Made by a program: the position numbers and the translations under genes. This document shows, in pieces, positions 48,319 to 56,970 of a stretch of 64,000 nt of DNA. The stretch's first letter is position 1. Each line of letters opens with the position of its first letter. Source of the DNA: Burkholderia contaminans (GTDB lineage: Bacteria > Pseudomonadota > Gammaproteobacteria > Burkholderiales > Burkholderiaceae); contig NZ_CP090642.1 of the NCBI RefSeq assembly GCF_029633825.1, positions 620,001 through 684,000 on the forward strand, given 5' to 3'. The notes under the pieces were generated by a model. It was given only the letters and a program-made list of their open reading frames with translations, searched no databases and was not told the DNA's origin.

Positions 48319-49148
48319 GATCGCGTGCTCCGGTCTTCAGGGTGATCGGATCGAGTGGGGGAAGGGCCGGGCGCCGGCCTGGGAGGCCACGGAACGATGG
48401 CGCTGGTCGTGCGCATGTACTCGCGGTAGCCCGGCCGGCTTTGCACCAGACGCGCTTCGAGCAGCGGCAAGCCGGATACCTTGAGCAGCAGCCATGCCAT
48501 CAGGAGTGGCGGGAACAGCGTCAGCCAGCCCCACGGCATGCCGATCGCCAGCGCCGTGTAGGCGAGCCAGTGCACGCACTCGAAAAAATAGTTGGGGTGC
48601 CGCGAATAGCGCCACCAGCCGGCGCGACAGACCTGGCCGCCGTGGTCGGGATCCGCGAGAAACCGCTTGAGCTGCCGGTCGGACGCAGTCTCTCCGGCGA
48701 CCGCGGCGATCCAGATCGCCACTGCCGCGGCAATCGCGAACCGGGACGGGGTTGCCGTGCTGTAGGCGGGGATGAAGAACGCGATCGACAGCAGCATCGA
48801 GATCAGCGCCTGCAGCTGGAACAGCCAGAACATGTTGCGCGGCGCGGCGTCGCCCCACTGCAGGCGGAACTGTCGATAGCGCGGGTCTTCCGGCTGCCCG
48901 CGATTGCGCCGCCACAGGTGTCGCGCGAGTCGCAGCCCCCAGATGCCGCCGCCGGCGGCGACGAGCGCACGATTCAATTCCGGGCCGGTCGCCAGCACGG
49001 CGACGAACACGGCTACGCCGCCGAGCGTCGCGGCCCAGACCGGATCGATCATCCCGGCGTTCCGGGAATGCAATTGGGCAATCCATACCGCCGTGAAGGA
49101 CAGGATCAGTCCGACGAAGGCGAGGAGGGCAACGACGACGGCGGGCAT
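48315..49148 (-). CDS. DUF1295 membrane protein (steroid 5-alpha-reductase-like)
   Basis: 277 residues, six or more membrane helices. The C-terminal signature [18 protein letters not shown] and [20 protein letters not shown] belongs to the DUF1295/isoprenylcysteine methyltransferase-like fold. Expected to reduce or otherwise modify a lipid at the inner membrane. Coupled by ATGA overlap to the following methyltransferase. Part of the gene set seen in photo-oxidative stress regulons. Confidence 0.9.
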   Translation of the reverse strand: MPAVVVALLAFVGLILSFTAVWIAQLHSRNAGMIDPVWAATLGGVAVFVAVLATGPELNRALVAAGGGIWGLRLARHLWRRNRGQPEDPRYRQFRLQWGDAAPRNMFWLFQLQALISMLLSIAFFIPAYSTATPSRFAIAAAVAIWIAAVAGETASDRQLKRFLADPDHGGQVCRAGWWRYSRHPNYFFECVHWLAYTALAIGMPWGWLTLFPPLLMAWLLLKVSGLPLLEARLVQSRPGYREYMRTTSAIVPWPPRPAPGPSPTRSDHPEDRSTRS

Positions 49149-49211
49149 ACGGGCTCCGAGGGCGCGATACCCTTTATACGGAGCCGGCGGCCGATCGGAT
49201 GCAGACGAATG

Positions 49212-49234
49212 CGACGAGATGCGTGATCTCGTCG
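49212..49234. repeat. Perfect inverted repeat between anti-sigma and DUF1295 genes
   Basis: CGACGAGAT and ATCTCGTCG arms with a five-base loop. It lies in the 153-base gap of the presumed operon and could be an operator, an attenuator or a processing stem. No T-run on either side. Confidence 0.45.
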
Positions 49235-49301
49235 AGAGAGACGGCAGCGGGCGGCACGCCGCCGCGCTTTACGTTTACGGGTCGAGCGCGCGTTGCGCGC
49301 G

Positions 49302-50036
49302 TCAAGTGGTATGCATCGCGCCGGTGGCGAGCACCGGCCCGGTGGGTTGGCCGCTCGGCGAGCCGCCGTGAGGCTCGAGCGATACGGCGAGCACCGCGCG
49401 TGCATCGAGTCGCGCGACGATCGCTTGCGGCAGCGTCATCGACGCCGGTGCGTTCGACGCGAATACGCCGAGCGAGATCGGCTTCGCATTCGGCGGAATC
49501 AGCCAGAGCTCCGTCGAGCGGTCCGCGGCGACCGGCGGCGTGTTCGCGGGCACCACGACCATCCGGGCACGCCGCAAGTCGACCGTGGCGGTCCACCGTG
49601 CGACGCCATCCGCTTGTGCCAGCGTGGCCGCCATGTAGCGGCTGTCTTCGGCAGCGGGGCGCGGCGGCGCTTCGCCCACCCGGATCACGTTGACCGTGAG
49701 CAGCCCGAGCGCCGCCACGCTCGCGCCCATGCCGACCCAGCGCCACAGTTTCAGGTTGTTCCACCATCCGTCGGATGGCGCGGCGCTGCGCGGGCGCGAC
49801 GGCGGGATGAAGCCCAGTTGGTGCTGGATCCTCGTCCAGGTTCGCGCGGGCGGGTCGACGGGCGTGACGTCGTCCGCGAGCGGGGCGAGGTGGCGCTGCC
49901 AGCGCTCGAGCGTGGCTTGCAACGCCGGGTCGCGTGCGGCGGCCTGCTCCAGCTCGCGGCGCGCGTCTGCGTCGAGCACGCCGAGCGCGTATTCCGCGCA
50001 GCGCAATTCGGGATTGTGATCGGCCGGCGTATTCAT
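49302..50036 (-). CDS. RskA-type anti-sigma factor
   Basis: 244 residues. Cytoplasmic N-terminus with the anti-sigma helix pattern (LRCAEYALGVLDADARRELE), a single membrane helix (VGMGASVAALGLLTVNVI, ~100-118), and a periplasmic RskA domain ending in LAVSLEPHGGSPSGQPTGPV. It holds the ECF factor encoded just upstream, with which it overlaps by four bases (ATGA at 50033-50036). No CHCC zinc motif, so it is not a ChrR-type sensor. Confidence 0.92.
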   Translation of the reverse strand: MNTPADHNPELRCAEYALGVLDADARRELEQAAARDPALQATLERWQRHLAPLADDVTPVDPPARTWTRIQHQLGFIPPSRPRSAAPSDGWWNNLKLWRWVGMGASVAALGLLTVNVIRVGEAPPRPAAEDSRYMAATLAQADGVARWTATVDLRRARMVVVPANTPPVAADRSTELWLIPPNAKPISLGVFASNAPASMTLPQAIVARLDARAVLAVSLEPHGGSPSGQPTGPVLATGAMHTT

Positions 50037-50644
50037 TGCTCCAGGCACACCTTCAGCTGCATCAGGCTGCGCCGGATCCAGCTCTTCATGGTTCCGAGCG
50101 GCACACGCAGTCGCGCTGCCAGCTCACTGTAGGTCGCGCCGCTGAAGAAGGCCTCGCGCACCGCGCGGCCGTGCTGCGGATCGAGTTGCGCGAGGCATCG
50201 CTCGAGGCGAAGGCGCTCCTGCGAGGCCTCCGCCAGCGCGGCGGGCGTCGGATCTTCGGCGGGAAGCTCCAGCGCCTGCTCGTCGTCGAGTTGCGCGTCG
50301 CGATGCTGCCGCAAGCGGTCGATCGTCTTGTTGCGCGCCAGCGTGATCAGCCACGTCATCGCGCCGCCGCGCGCCGGGTCGAACGCGTCGATGCGTCGCC
50401 ATGCGGTCGTGTAGACCTCCTGGAGGAGATCCTCGGCTTCCCCGTGATCGTGAAGCATGCGCACGATCGTCCCGAACACCCGCGACGCGCTCAGCCGGTA
50501 CAACTCCGCGAAAGCCGCCTGGTCGCCGGTTGCTGCCTGAAGCATCACCCGGTTCAGATGTTCGCGGCGCGCGACATCCGCATCGGCATCGCGCGAAGGG
50601 GCTGACTGATCGAAGCCGCTGGCACCGCCTGGCGTGTCGCTCAT
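50033..50644 (-). CDS. ECF RNA polymerase sigma factor
   Basis: About 203 residues from MSDTPGGASGFDQ. Region 2 (FAELYRLSASRVFGTIVRML, EAEDLLQEVYTTAWRR, NKTIDRLRQHR) and region 4 (ATYSELAARLRVPLGTMKSW). A close paralogue of the ECF factor at 39312-40016. The partner anti-sigma follows directly. The start lacks a good ribosome-binding site, so another start is possible. A TATATT hexamer on the minus strand at 50694-50689 may be its promoter -10. It probably drives its own operon, the lipid genes downstream and possibly the divergent lipocalin. Confidence 0.9.
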   Translation of the reverse strand: MSDTPGGASGFDQSAPSRDADADVARREHLNRVMLQAATGDQAAFAELYRLSASRVFGTIVRMLHDHGEAEDLLQEVYTTAWRRIDAFDPARGGAMTWLITLARNKTIDRLRQHRDAQLDDEQALELPAEDPTPAALAEASQERLRLERCLAQLDPQHGRAVREAFFSGATYSELAARLRVPLGTMKSWIRRSLMQLKVCLEQ

Positions 50645-50894
50645 GCGAAGTGGATGGCGCGGACCGCCATGATGTGAATGTCGAGCGAAATATAGCATTC
50701 CCGGATGCATGTGATCGAACGATCGGTGGCGCGTCCGCTGCACGTTGTGCAGCGCAACGCCCGCTGTGATCTCTTCAGCCAGATACGAGCGACGCGTCCG
50801 CGCGGATGCAGGCAGCCGCAACGTGCCGCGGATGCGGCCGACTACCGTCGGTTGCGTGCACAATGAGCGGGTTTCGTGTCTGGAGAGTCATTCA

Positions 50895-51464
50895 ATGAAG
50901 CGAAGTATCGTGGGCCGACCGCTGTGGGCGGCGGGCGTGATCGTGGCGGGCGCCGCCCTGGTGCTGGCGGGATGTGCAGGCCTCGCCGGCGGGCCCAGCG
51001 GGAATGCACACGTTCCGCAACCCGCGAAATCCGTCGATCTCGATCGCTACGTCGGCAGATGGTACGAGTTCGCGCGGTATGAAAACCGCTTCGAGCGCGG
51101 ATGCGACGGCGTGACGGCCGACTATGCGAAGCGGGAAGACGGTCTCGTCGGCGTGCGCAATACCTGCCGCGAAGGCGGGCCGGACGGCCGCGCGCGAAGC
51201 GCCGACGGGCGCGCTAGGATCGTGGCGGACAGCGGGGGCGCAAAGCTGAAAGTGTCGTTCTTCGGGCCGTTCTTCCTCGGCGATTACTGGGTGCTCGATC
51301 GCGCCGACGACTACGCATGGTCGATCGTCGGTGAACCGTCGGGTCGGTTCCTGTGGATCCTGACGCGCGATGCGAAGCCTTCCGCTGAACAGGCCGCGGC
51401 GCTCGTCGAACGGGTGCGGGCGCTCGGTTACGACACGACGATGTTGCGGCGCACCGCGCATTAG
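50895..51464 (+). CDS. Lipocalin-family lipoprotein (second copy)
   Basis: 189 residues. Signal with LAGC lipobox, lipocalin motif YVGRWYEFARYENRFERGCD, then LKVSFFGPFFLGDYWVLD and GRFLWILTRDAKPS, typical of Blc. It is divergent from the ECF sigma gene across 250 bases, so it is a natural first target of that sigma factor. A paralogue of the lipocalin at 46601. Confidence 0.92.
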   Translation: MKRSIVGRPLWAAGVIVAGAALVLAGCAGLAGGPSGNAHVPQPAKSVDLDRYVGRWYEFARYENRFERGCDGVTADYAKREDGLVGVRNTCREGGPDGRARSADGRARIVADSGGAKLKVSFFGPFFLGDYWVLDRADDYAWSIVGEPSGRFLWILTRDAKPSAEQAAALVERVRALGYDTTMLRRTAH

Positions 51465-51637
51465 GGCGACCGCACGCCGCACGCGTGCGCGGCGCCATCG
51501 GGCCGGGCGCAACGCCGAGCGCCGCGTATGCGCGCGGTCGTGGCCAATGGCGACGGCGACGGCGACGGCGAAAGGCGGGATGACGCCTTTGGGTCTACGT
51601 TCGCTGAACGCGAAAACCGGTTCGTTGCCTTCGGCAG

Positions 51638-52690
51638 TTAACTGCTCGCCCGGACAATCAGTTGGCACGACATCGGTCGCTGACTTTTGCGAAGCGCGTC
51701 GAGCGCCGGCGGATCCTCCTGCAGAAGCTGAAAGATCCGCGCGGCCGCCGTGATGCCGATTTCGCTCGCGGGCGGCCGCACGGTCGTCAGGCCGGGCGTC
51801 AGCATTTCCGCCATCGGATAGTCGCCGAAACCGACGATCGCGCATTGCTCCGGTATGCGAATGCCCGCGCCGGGCGCGGAAAGCAGCGCACCGAACGCGA
51901 GGTTGTCGTTCGCGAAGACGATCGCGTCGGCCGTGCGGCGGGCGGAACACAGCGCGAGCAGCGCCTCGCGTCCTGCGTGCATCGGCTGCGCTTCGGTCGG
52001 TGCAAACACGATCGGCTCGCGCCCATGCTCGCGCATGATCTCGGTATAACCATCGCACCGCTCGCGCGCGCTTGCGTCGCCCGCCGCGCTGTTCAGTACG
52101 AACGCGATGCGTCGATAGCCGCGTTCCACCAGATGACGCGCCGCGATGCGTCCGGCTTCCTGGTGCACGAAGCCGATCTGCAGCGGTTTGCGCCGCGGCT
52201 GGAAGTCCCACGTTTCGAGCACGGGCACCTGCGTCTGTTCGATCAGTTCCTCGGTTCCCGGGGAATGGAAGTGCGACGTGAGCACGAGCGCCGCCGGCGA
52301 CCACCCGAGCAATCCACGCACCGCGTTCTCCTCGAGATCCGTCGAGAAATAGCTCGATGCGAGCAGCAACTGGTAACCGTGTGCCGTGACCTCATCGCTG
52401 AAGCTCTGGATCGTGTTCGCAAAGATCGGCCCCGAGATGTTCGGAATGACCATGCCGATGACACGGCTGCGCGCCGATGCGAGCCCGCCGGCGACGAGAT
52501 TCGGCACGTAGCCGAGTTCGGCGACCGCATCGGCGATCCGCTCGCGCAGCGGCGCGGACAGCCGCGCCGGATCCTGGAAATAGCGCGACACGCTGATCTG
52601 CGACACGCCGACGTGCTCGGCCACATCGCGCAGGGTCAGGCGTCCCGACGTGCGGCGGGGACGCGCATCGCTTTTAGTCGAATCGGACAT
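51638..52690 (-). CDS. LacI-family transcriptional regulator (GntR-like)
   Basis: 350 residues. N-terminal LacI HTH (LTLRDVAEHVGVSQISVSRY) with the hinge helix, then a periplasmic-binding-protein-like sensor (VIGMVIPNISGPIFANTIQ, YRRIAFVLNSAAGD, CAIVGFGDYPMAEMLTPGLT), close to the gluconate-type GntR branch. It starts 61 bases from the palindrome GTTAGCGCTAAC at 52751-52762. Divergent from the monooxygenase gene, which it probably represses along with itself. Inducer unknown. Confidence 0.9.
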   Translation of the reverse strand: MSDSTKSDARPRRTSGRLTLRDVAEHVGVSQISVSRYFQDPARLSAPLRERIADAVAELGYVPNLVAGGLASARSRVIGMVIPNISGPIFANTIQSFSDEVTAHGYQLLLASSYFSTDLEENAVRGLLGWSPAALVLTSHFHSPGTEELIEQTQVPVLETWDFQPRRKPLQIGFVHQEAGRIAARHLVERGYRRIAFVLNSAAGDASARERCDGYTEIMREHGREPIVFAPTEAQPMHAGREALLALCSARRTADAIVFANDNLAFGALLSAPGAGIRIPEQCAIVGFGDYPMAEMLTPGLTTVRPPASEIGITAAARIFQLLQEDPPALDALRKSQRPMSCQLIVRASS

Positions 52691-52750
52691 ATGTTCCGCT
52701 GATTTCGTTATTTGACGCGGCAAATTCGCCACGGGAAACTGCCTGCAATG

Positions 52751-52762
52751 TTAGCGCTAACC
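52751..52762. promoter_or_regulatory. LacI-type operator palindrome
   Basis: GTTAGCGCTAAC, a perfect 12-bp palindrome with the central CG expected for LacI-family sites. It is close to the GntR consensus (ATGTTA..CG..TAACAT) and lies between the divergent regulator and monooxygenase genes. Confidence 0.65.
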
Positions 52763-52832
52763 AAGCGCGGTCGCCAGCACGAAACGATGCGCGGCCCGGT
52801 GGTGAGGCGCTGCTTTCGCGACAGGATATCGG

Positions 52833-54155
52833 ATGACGACAGCTTCCCGCCTCATGCACCTTGGGGCCTTTCTGATGGAGACCGGACACCATGCAGCCGC
52901 GTGGCGGCATCCGGACGTGCCGGCCGGTGGCGGCACGGATTTTCGTGCGTATGCGGCGCTGGCGAGCACGGCGGAACGCGCGTGCTTCGACGCGATTTTC
53001 ATCGCGGACAGTGTCGCCGCGAACGTGGGTGACGGCGCCGCGCGATCGGCCCGTTCCGACCGGCTCGATCCGCTGACGCTGCTGCCTGCGCTCGCGGCGG
53101 TCACGGAGCGCATCGGCCTGATCGCCACGGCGACGACGACCTACAACGAGCCGTATCACATCGCGCGCAAGTTTGCGTCGCTCGACCACATCAGCGGCGG
53201 GCGGGCCGGCTGGAATCTCGTGACGTCCGACAACGCGGCGGAGGCGCGCAACTTCGGCCGCGCCGAACACGTCGGTCACGACGAGCGCTATGCGCGCGCC
53301 CGGGAATTCCATCGCGTCGTGACGGGGCTGTGGGACAGCTGGGCCGACGACAGCTTCGTGCGCGACAAGGCGAGCGGCGTGTACTACGACGCGTCCACGC
53401 TGCGCGTGCTCGATCATCGCGGCCCGCATTTCTCCGTGGCGGGCCCGCTCAACGTGCCGCGCCCGGTGCAGGGATGGCCCGTCGTCGTGCAGGCGGGCTC
53501 ATCGGAGGCGGGCCGCGACCTCGCCGCGCAGACGGCCGACGTCGTGTTCACCGCGCACGCACGGCTGGATGCCGCGCAGGCGTTCTACCGCGACATGAAG
53601 GCGCGCGCGGTCGCCGCGGGCCGCGCGCCGGGCGACGTGAAGATCATGCCTGGCCTGTCGGTCGTCGTCGCGCGTACCGACGACGAGGCGCGCGAGCGCT
53701 TCGACGCGCTGCAGGCGCTCGTCGATCCGGTCGCGGGTGTCGCGATGCTTGCGCGGATGCTCGGCAACTTCGACCTGTCCGGCTATCCGCTCGACGGTCC
53801 GTTGCCGGATTTGCCGCTCACGGACAGCGGCCAGCGCAGCCGCCAGGCACTCCTGACCGCGCTGGCCGGCGACGAGCGCCTGACGATCCGCGAACTGGTG
53901 CTGCGCATCGCGGCGGGACGCGGGCACGTGACGGTGGTCGGCAGTGCGACAACCGTGGCCGACCTGATGCAGACGTGGTTCGAGCGCGACGCGGCCGACG
54001 GCTTCAACGTGATGCCGGCCGAACTGCCGGGCGGCCTCGATGCGTTCTGTTCGCTCGTCGTGCCCGAGTTGCAGCGGCGCGGGCTGTTCCGCACGGCCTA
54101 CACCGGCTCCACGTTGCGCGAGCATCTTGGGCTGCCGCGACCGGTGCGTGCGTAG
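52833..54155 (+). CDS. FMN-dependent monooxygenase, NtaA/SnaA/DszA family
   Basis: 440 residues of the bacterial luciferase-like superfamily: HLGAFLMETGHHAAAWRHP, TERIGLIATATTTYNEPYHI, SLDHISGGRAGWNLVTSDN, and AGSSEAGRDLAAQTADVVF. These two-component enzymes use reduced FMN to cleave nitrilotriacetate-like amines or sulfones and sulfonates. The following sulfonate-type binding protein suggests an organosulfur substrate. No flavin reductase lies nearby. Regulated by the adjacent LacI-type protein (inference from the operator). Confidence 0.9.
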   Translation: MTTASRLMHLGAFLMETGHHAAAWRHPDVPAGGGTDFRAYAALASTAERACFDAIFIADSVAANVGDGAARSARSDRLDPLTLLPALAAVTERIGLIATATTTYNEPYHIARKFASLDHISGGRAGWNLVTSDNAAEARNFGRAEHVGHDERYARAREFHRVVTGLWDSWADDSFVRDKASGVYYDASTLRVLDHRGPHFSVAGPLNVPRPVQGWPVVVQAGSSEAGRDLAAQTADVVFTAHARLDAAQAFYRDMKARAVAAGRAPGDVKIMPGLSVVVARTDDEARERFDALQALVDPVAGVAMLARMLGNFDLSGYPLDGPLPDLPLTDSGQRSRQALLTALAGDERLTIRELVLRIAAGRGHVTVVGSATTVADLMQTWFERDAADGFNVMPAELPGGLDAFCSLVVPELQRRGLFRTAYTGSTLREHLGLPRPVRA

Positions 54156-54202
54156 CGCACACATTCGTCCCGTCGAATCCATCCGATAAGGAACCTCCGA
54201 TC

Positions 54203-55174
54203 ATGACGTTTTCCCGACGTTCGTTTCTCCGCACCGCACAGGCTGCAGCCGTGGCCGCGTTCGCCATGCCATTCGCCGGCGGCGCGCAGGCCGACACCGC
54301 CCGCACGCTGCGCATCGGCTACCAGAAGGGCACGCCGCTCACGCTGCTGAAGGCGCAGCGCTCGCTCGACAAGCCGCTCGCCGCGCGCGGCTTCGACATC
54401 GCATGGACCGAATTCCCGTCCGGGCCGCCGCTGCTCGAGGCGATGAATGCCGGCTCGATCGATCTCGGCTATACGGGCTCGCCACCGCCGATCTTCGCGC
54501 AGGCGGCGGGCAGCCGGATCGTCTACCTGGCGGCCGAACCCGCTGGCCCGCACAACGAGGCCATCATCGTGCTCGACGGCTCGCCGCTCAAATCGGTCGC
54601 CGACCTGAAAGGGCGGACGGTGGCATTCGCCCGCGGGTCGAGTTCGAACTACCTGATCGTCGCTGCGCTCGAAAAAGCCGGCCTGACCTATGCGGACATC
54701 AAGCCCGCCTTCTTGTCGCCCGCCGACGCACGCGCGGCCTTCGAAGGCGGCAAGGTCGACGCATGGGTCATCTGGGATCCGTATCTCGAGGTCGTCCAGC
54801 AGACGCTCGGCGTGCGCACGATCGCCGACTATGCGTCGGGCATCGTGCAGCCGTACAGCTTCTTTCTCGGTGCGCCGGATTTCGCGAAGGCCCACCCCGA
54901 GGTGTTGTCGGATGTGCTGTCGGCGGTCGCGCGCGGCGACGCGTGGACGGCCGCCCATCGCAGTGACGCCGCGCAGTTGATTGCTCGCGAGATCGGCGTG
55001 CCGCAGCCCGTCGTCGAGCGCTATCTCGCGCGATCCGCATTCGGGCTGCTGCCCGTCAATTCGACCGTGCTCGGCGCGCAGCAACGCGTTGCGGATACGT
55101 TCCGTCGAGCGAACGTCATTCCGCGTGCGATCCAGGTCGCTGACATTGCACACCCGGTTTCCTTCACCCGCTGA
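54203..55174 (+). CDS. ABC transporter substrate-binding protein, sulfonate/taurine type (SsuA-like)
   Basis: 323 residues. Twin-arginine-like leader (SRRSFLRTAQAAAVAAFA, cut after AQA), then the SsuA/NMT1 fold: TLRIGYQKGTPLTLLKAQRS, NAGSIDLGYTGSPPPIFAQA, and KVDAWVIWDPYLEVVQQTLG. A periplasmic binder of aliphatic sulfonates or related compounds. The matching permease and ATPase are not in this stretch, so it either shares a transporter elsewhere or supplies the monooxygenase pathway independently. It lies 47 bases after the monooxygenase. Confidence 0.88.
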   Translation: MTFSRRSFLRTAQAAAVAAFAMPFAGGAQADTARTLRIGYQKGTPLTLLKAQRSLDKPLAARGFDIAWTEFPSGPPLLEAMNAGSIDLGYTGSPPPIFAQAAGSRIVYLAAEPAGPHNEAIIVLDGSPLKSVADLKGRTVAFARGSSSNYLIVAALEKAGLTYADIKPAFLSPADARAAFEGGKVDAWVIWDPYLEVVQQTLGVRTIADYASGIVQPYSFFLGAPDFAKAHPEVLSDVLSAVARGDAWTAAHRSDAAQLIAREIGVPQPVVERYLARSAFGLLPVNSTVLGAQQRVADTFRRANVIPRAIQVADIAHPVSFTR

Positions 55175-55207
55175 CTCGATACTCCACTCGCTCGCAGAGC
55201 CGCTGTC

Positions 55208-56362
55208 ATGAACCGACTCGCTTCCCGTACCGCCGCCATCCGTCCCGTTCGCCGCGCCGCCGCATTGCGCTGGCGCTTTCGCTTCACGCCCCGGCTGAAA
55301 ACCGGGCTGCGCACGGCGGGTGCCGTCGCGCTCGCCTGCGCCAGCCACACCGGGCACGCGCAGTCGACGCTGGTCATGTACGGCATCGTCGATGCAGCCG
55401 TGCAGTACGGTCGCTTCAACAGCACGACCGGAACGACCGCGTCGGCGGCCAGCGGCAACCTGCAGGCATCGCGCTTCGGGCTGCTCGGCAAGGAAGATCT
55501 CGGCGGCGGCTATCGCGCGAATTTCCGCCTCGAGACGGGCTTCAATATCTACACGGGGATGGGAGGCGGCGCGACCGAGTTCAATCGCGGCGCATCGGTC
55601 GGGCTGTCGGGGCCGTTCGGCAGCGTCGACGCCGGCTATCTGTACCTGCCGATCTACTGGGTGTTTCTCGCGTCCGATGTCGGCACGTACGGGCTCGCGA
55701 ATCCAGCCGCGATCATGTCGCTCGAACACACGACGACGCTCGGTTCGAGCGGCACCGGCGGGTTCTACCGTAACGCGGTGCGCTACCGGACGCCGGAAGC
55801 GCTCGGCGGCTGGTCGAGCGAGATCGGCTATTCGTTCGGTGCGCAGGATCCTGCCGGGCAGACGCTGAACGCGCGCAACGTCGGCGTGAACCTCCAGTAC
55901 GCGAAGAACAGCGTGCTGGTCGGCTATGGCTTCAACCGCTACCAGTACTACGCGAGCGCGACGGCATCCGACGCGTCGTCGCAGCTCACGCATGTACTGA
56001 CCGCCGCATACGATTTCGGTCGCATGGTGGTGGGCGGGAACTACGTGTATTCGAAGCGTACCGACGGCACGGGATGGTTCGCGTCCGCCGCGTTGCTCAA
56101 CGCGCGCGTGCGTGTCGGATTCGGCGACATCAACGTCGGCGTGTCGCGGCGTATCGAGAATGGCGATGCGCGTGCGATCGCTTGCGATGTGGGCTACGTG
56201 TACTACCTGTCGAAGCGCACGCAGCTGTATGGCTTCGCGACGACGATCCTGAACAACCGTCATTCGACACAGGGATTCGCACTTCTGAACAACCCGGCGG
56301 CGACGGTGACGCCGGGATTCGACCCATGGGCGGTGACGGCTGGCATCAGGACGTCGTTCTGA
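55208..56362 (+). CDS. OmpC-type Gram-negative porin
   Basis: 384 residues. A long leader (MNRLASRTAAIRPVRRAAAL, then LRTAGAVALACASHTGHA|QS), followed by a 16-strand porin with the Burkholderia start STLVMYGIVDAAVQYGRF, SRFGLLGKEDLGGGYRA and the C-terminal TAGIRTSF. The signal peptide is unusually long, and the real start may be internal. It lies 33 bases after the SsuA-like gene, so it is likely in the same transcript, providing an outer-membrane entry route. Confidence 0.9.
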   Translation: MNRLASRTAAIRPVRRAAALRWRFRFTPRLKTGLRTAGAVALACASHTGHAQSTLVMYGIVDAAVQYGRFNSTTGTTASAASGNLQASRFGLLGKEDLGGGYRANFRLETGFNIYTGMGGGATEFNRGASVGLSGPFGSVDAGYLYLPIYWVFLASDVGTYGLANPAAIMSLEHTTTLGSSGTGGFYRNAVRYRTPEALGGWSSEIGYSFGAQDPAGQTLNARNVGVNLQYAKNSVLVGYGFNRYQYYASATASDASSQLTHVLTAAYDFGRMVVGGNYVYSKRTDGTGWFASAALLNARVRVGFGDINVGVSRRIENGDARAIACDVGYVYYLSKRTQLYGFATTILNNRHSTQGFALLNNPAATVTPGFDPWAVTAGIRTSF

Positions 56363-56379
56363 TCGCAACGGTCGACGGT

Positions 56380-56970
56380 TCAATTCAGCAGACACCAGAT
56401 CGCGAGGAACGGCGTGTCGCCGGAGCGCATCGCATGCAGCGCGCCGGGCGGGTTGTGGATGCCGCCGCCGATCCCGGGATCGAACCATTCGCCGTTCTGC
56501 TGCCGGAATTCACCGGCGGTCATCAGCACGTAGGCTTCTTCCGGCGCGTGGCCGTGATCGGGGTACCGCACGCCGGGCATCATCAGCGAGAAGCCGAGTT
56601 GAATGTCGTCGCGGCTTTCGGCGCCGCCGGGCCCGCAGATCATTCCGTTCACGTGCCCATCGATGTAGTTTGGGCTACCGTCCTTTCCTGACGTACGGCG
56701 CGTCCAGCCGACTACCGGCTCCAGCGACCCGATCAGCCGCGCGACGGCGGCGAACGTCGGGTTCACGCATGCGACGGCCTGGAGCGCCGGGCCAAGCCAT
56801 TCGCGCGCGGGGTAGCGCGTTGCGTTGCGCAAGCCGTTGTCCGACGGCTGCTGCAATCGGGCGAATACGTGCGGTGCGAACGCGCGCGCGGCGGCGGGAA
56901 GCCTTTCCGACTGGAACAGTTCGCCGGCGATCCGGACGAAATCCGCGATGGGTTTCGGACGTTCATGCAT
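56380..56970 (-). CDS. DMSP-lyase-family cupin protein
   Basis: 196 residues. The C-terminal cupin has YPDHGHAPEEAYVLMTAGEF, that is the HxHxxxExY metal/catalytic motif of DddL/DddQ-type dimethylsulfoniopropionate lyases, and a second His in GGIHNPPGALHAM. The family cleaves DMSP to dimethyl sulfide and acrylate, but many relatives have unknown substrates. It is convergent with the porin (17 bases apart) and divergent from the betaine-type ABC transporter. DMSP is an analogue of glycine betaine, so the two may be linked. Confidence 0.8.
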   Translation of the reverse strand: MHERPKPIADFVRIAGELFQSERLPAAARAFAPHVFARLQQPSDNGLRNATRYPAREWLGPALQAVACVNPTFAAVARLIGSLEPVVGWTRRTSGKDGSPNYIDGHVNGMICGPGGAESRDDIQLGFSLMMPGVRYPDHGHAPEEAYVLMTAGEFRQQNGEWFDPGIGGGIHNPPGALHAMRSGDTPFLAIWCLLN

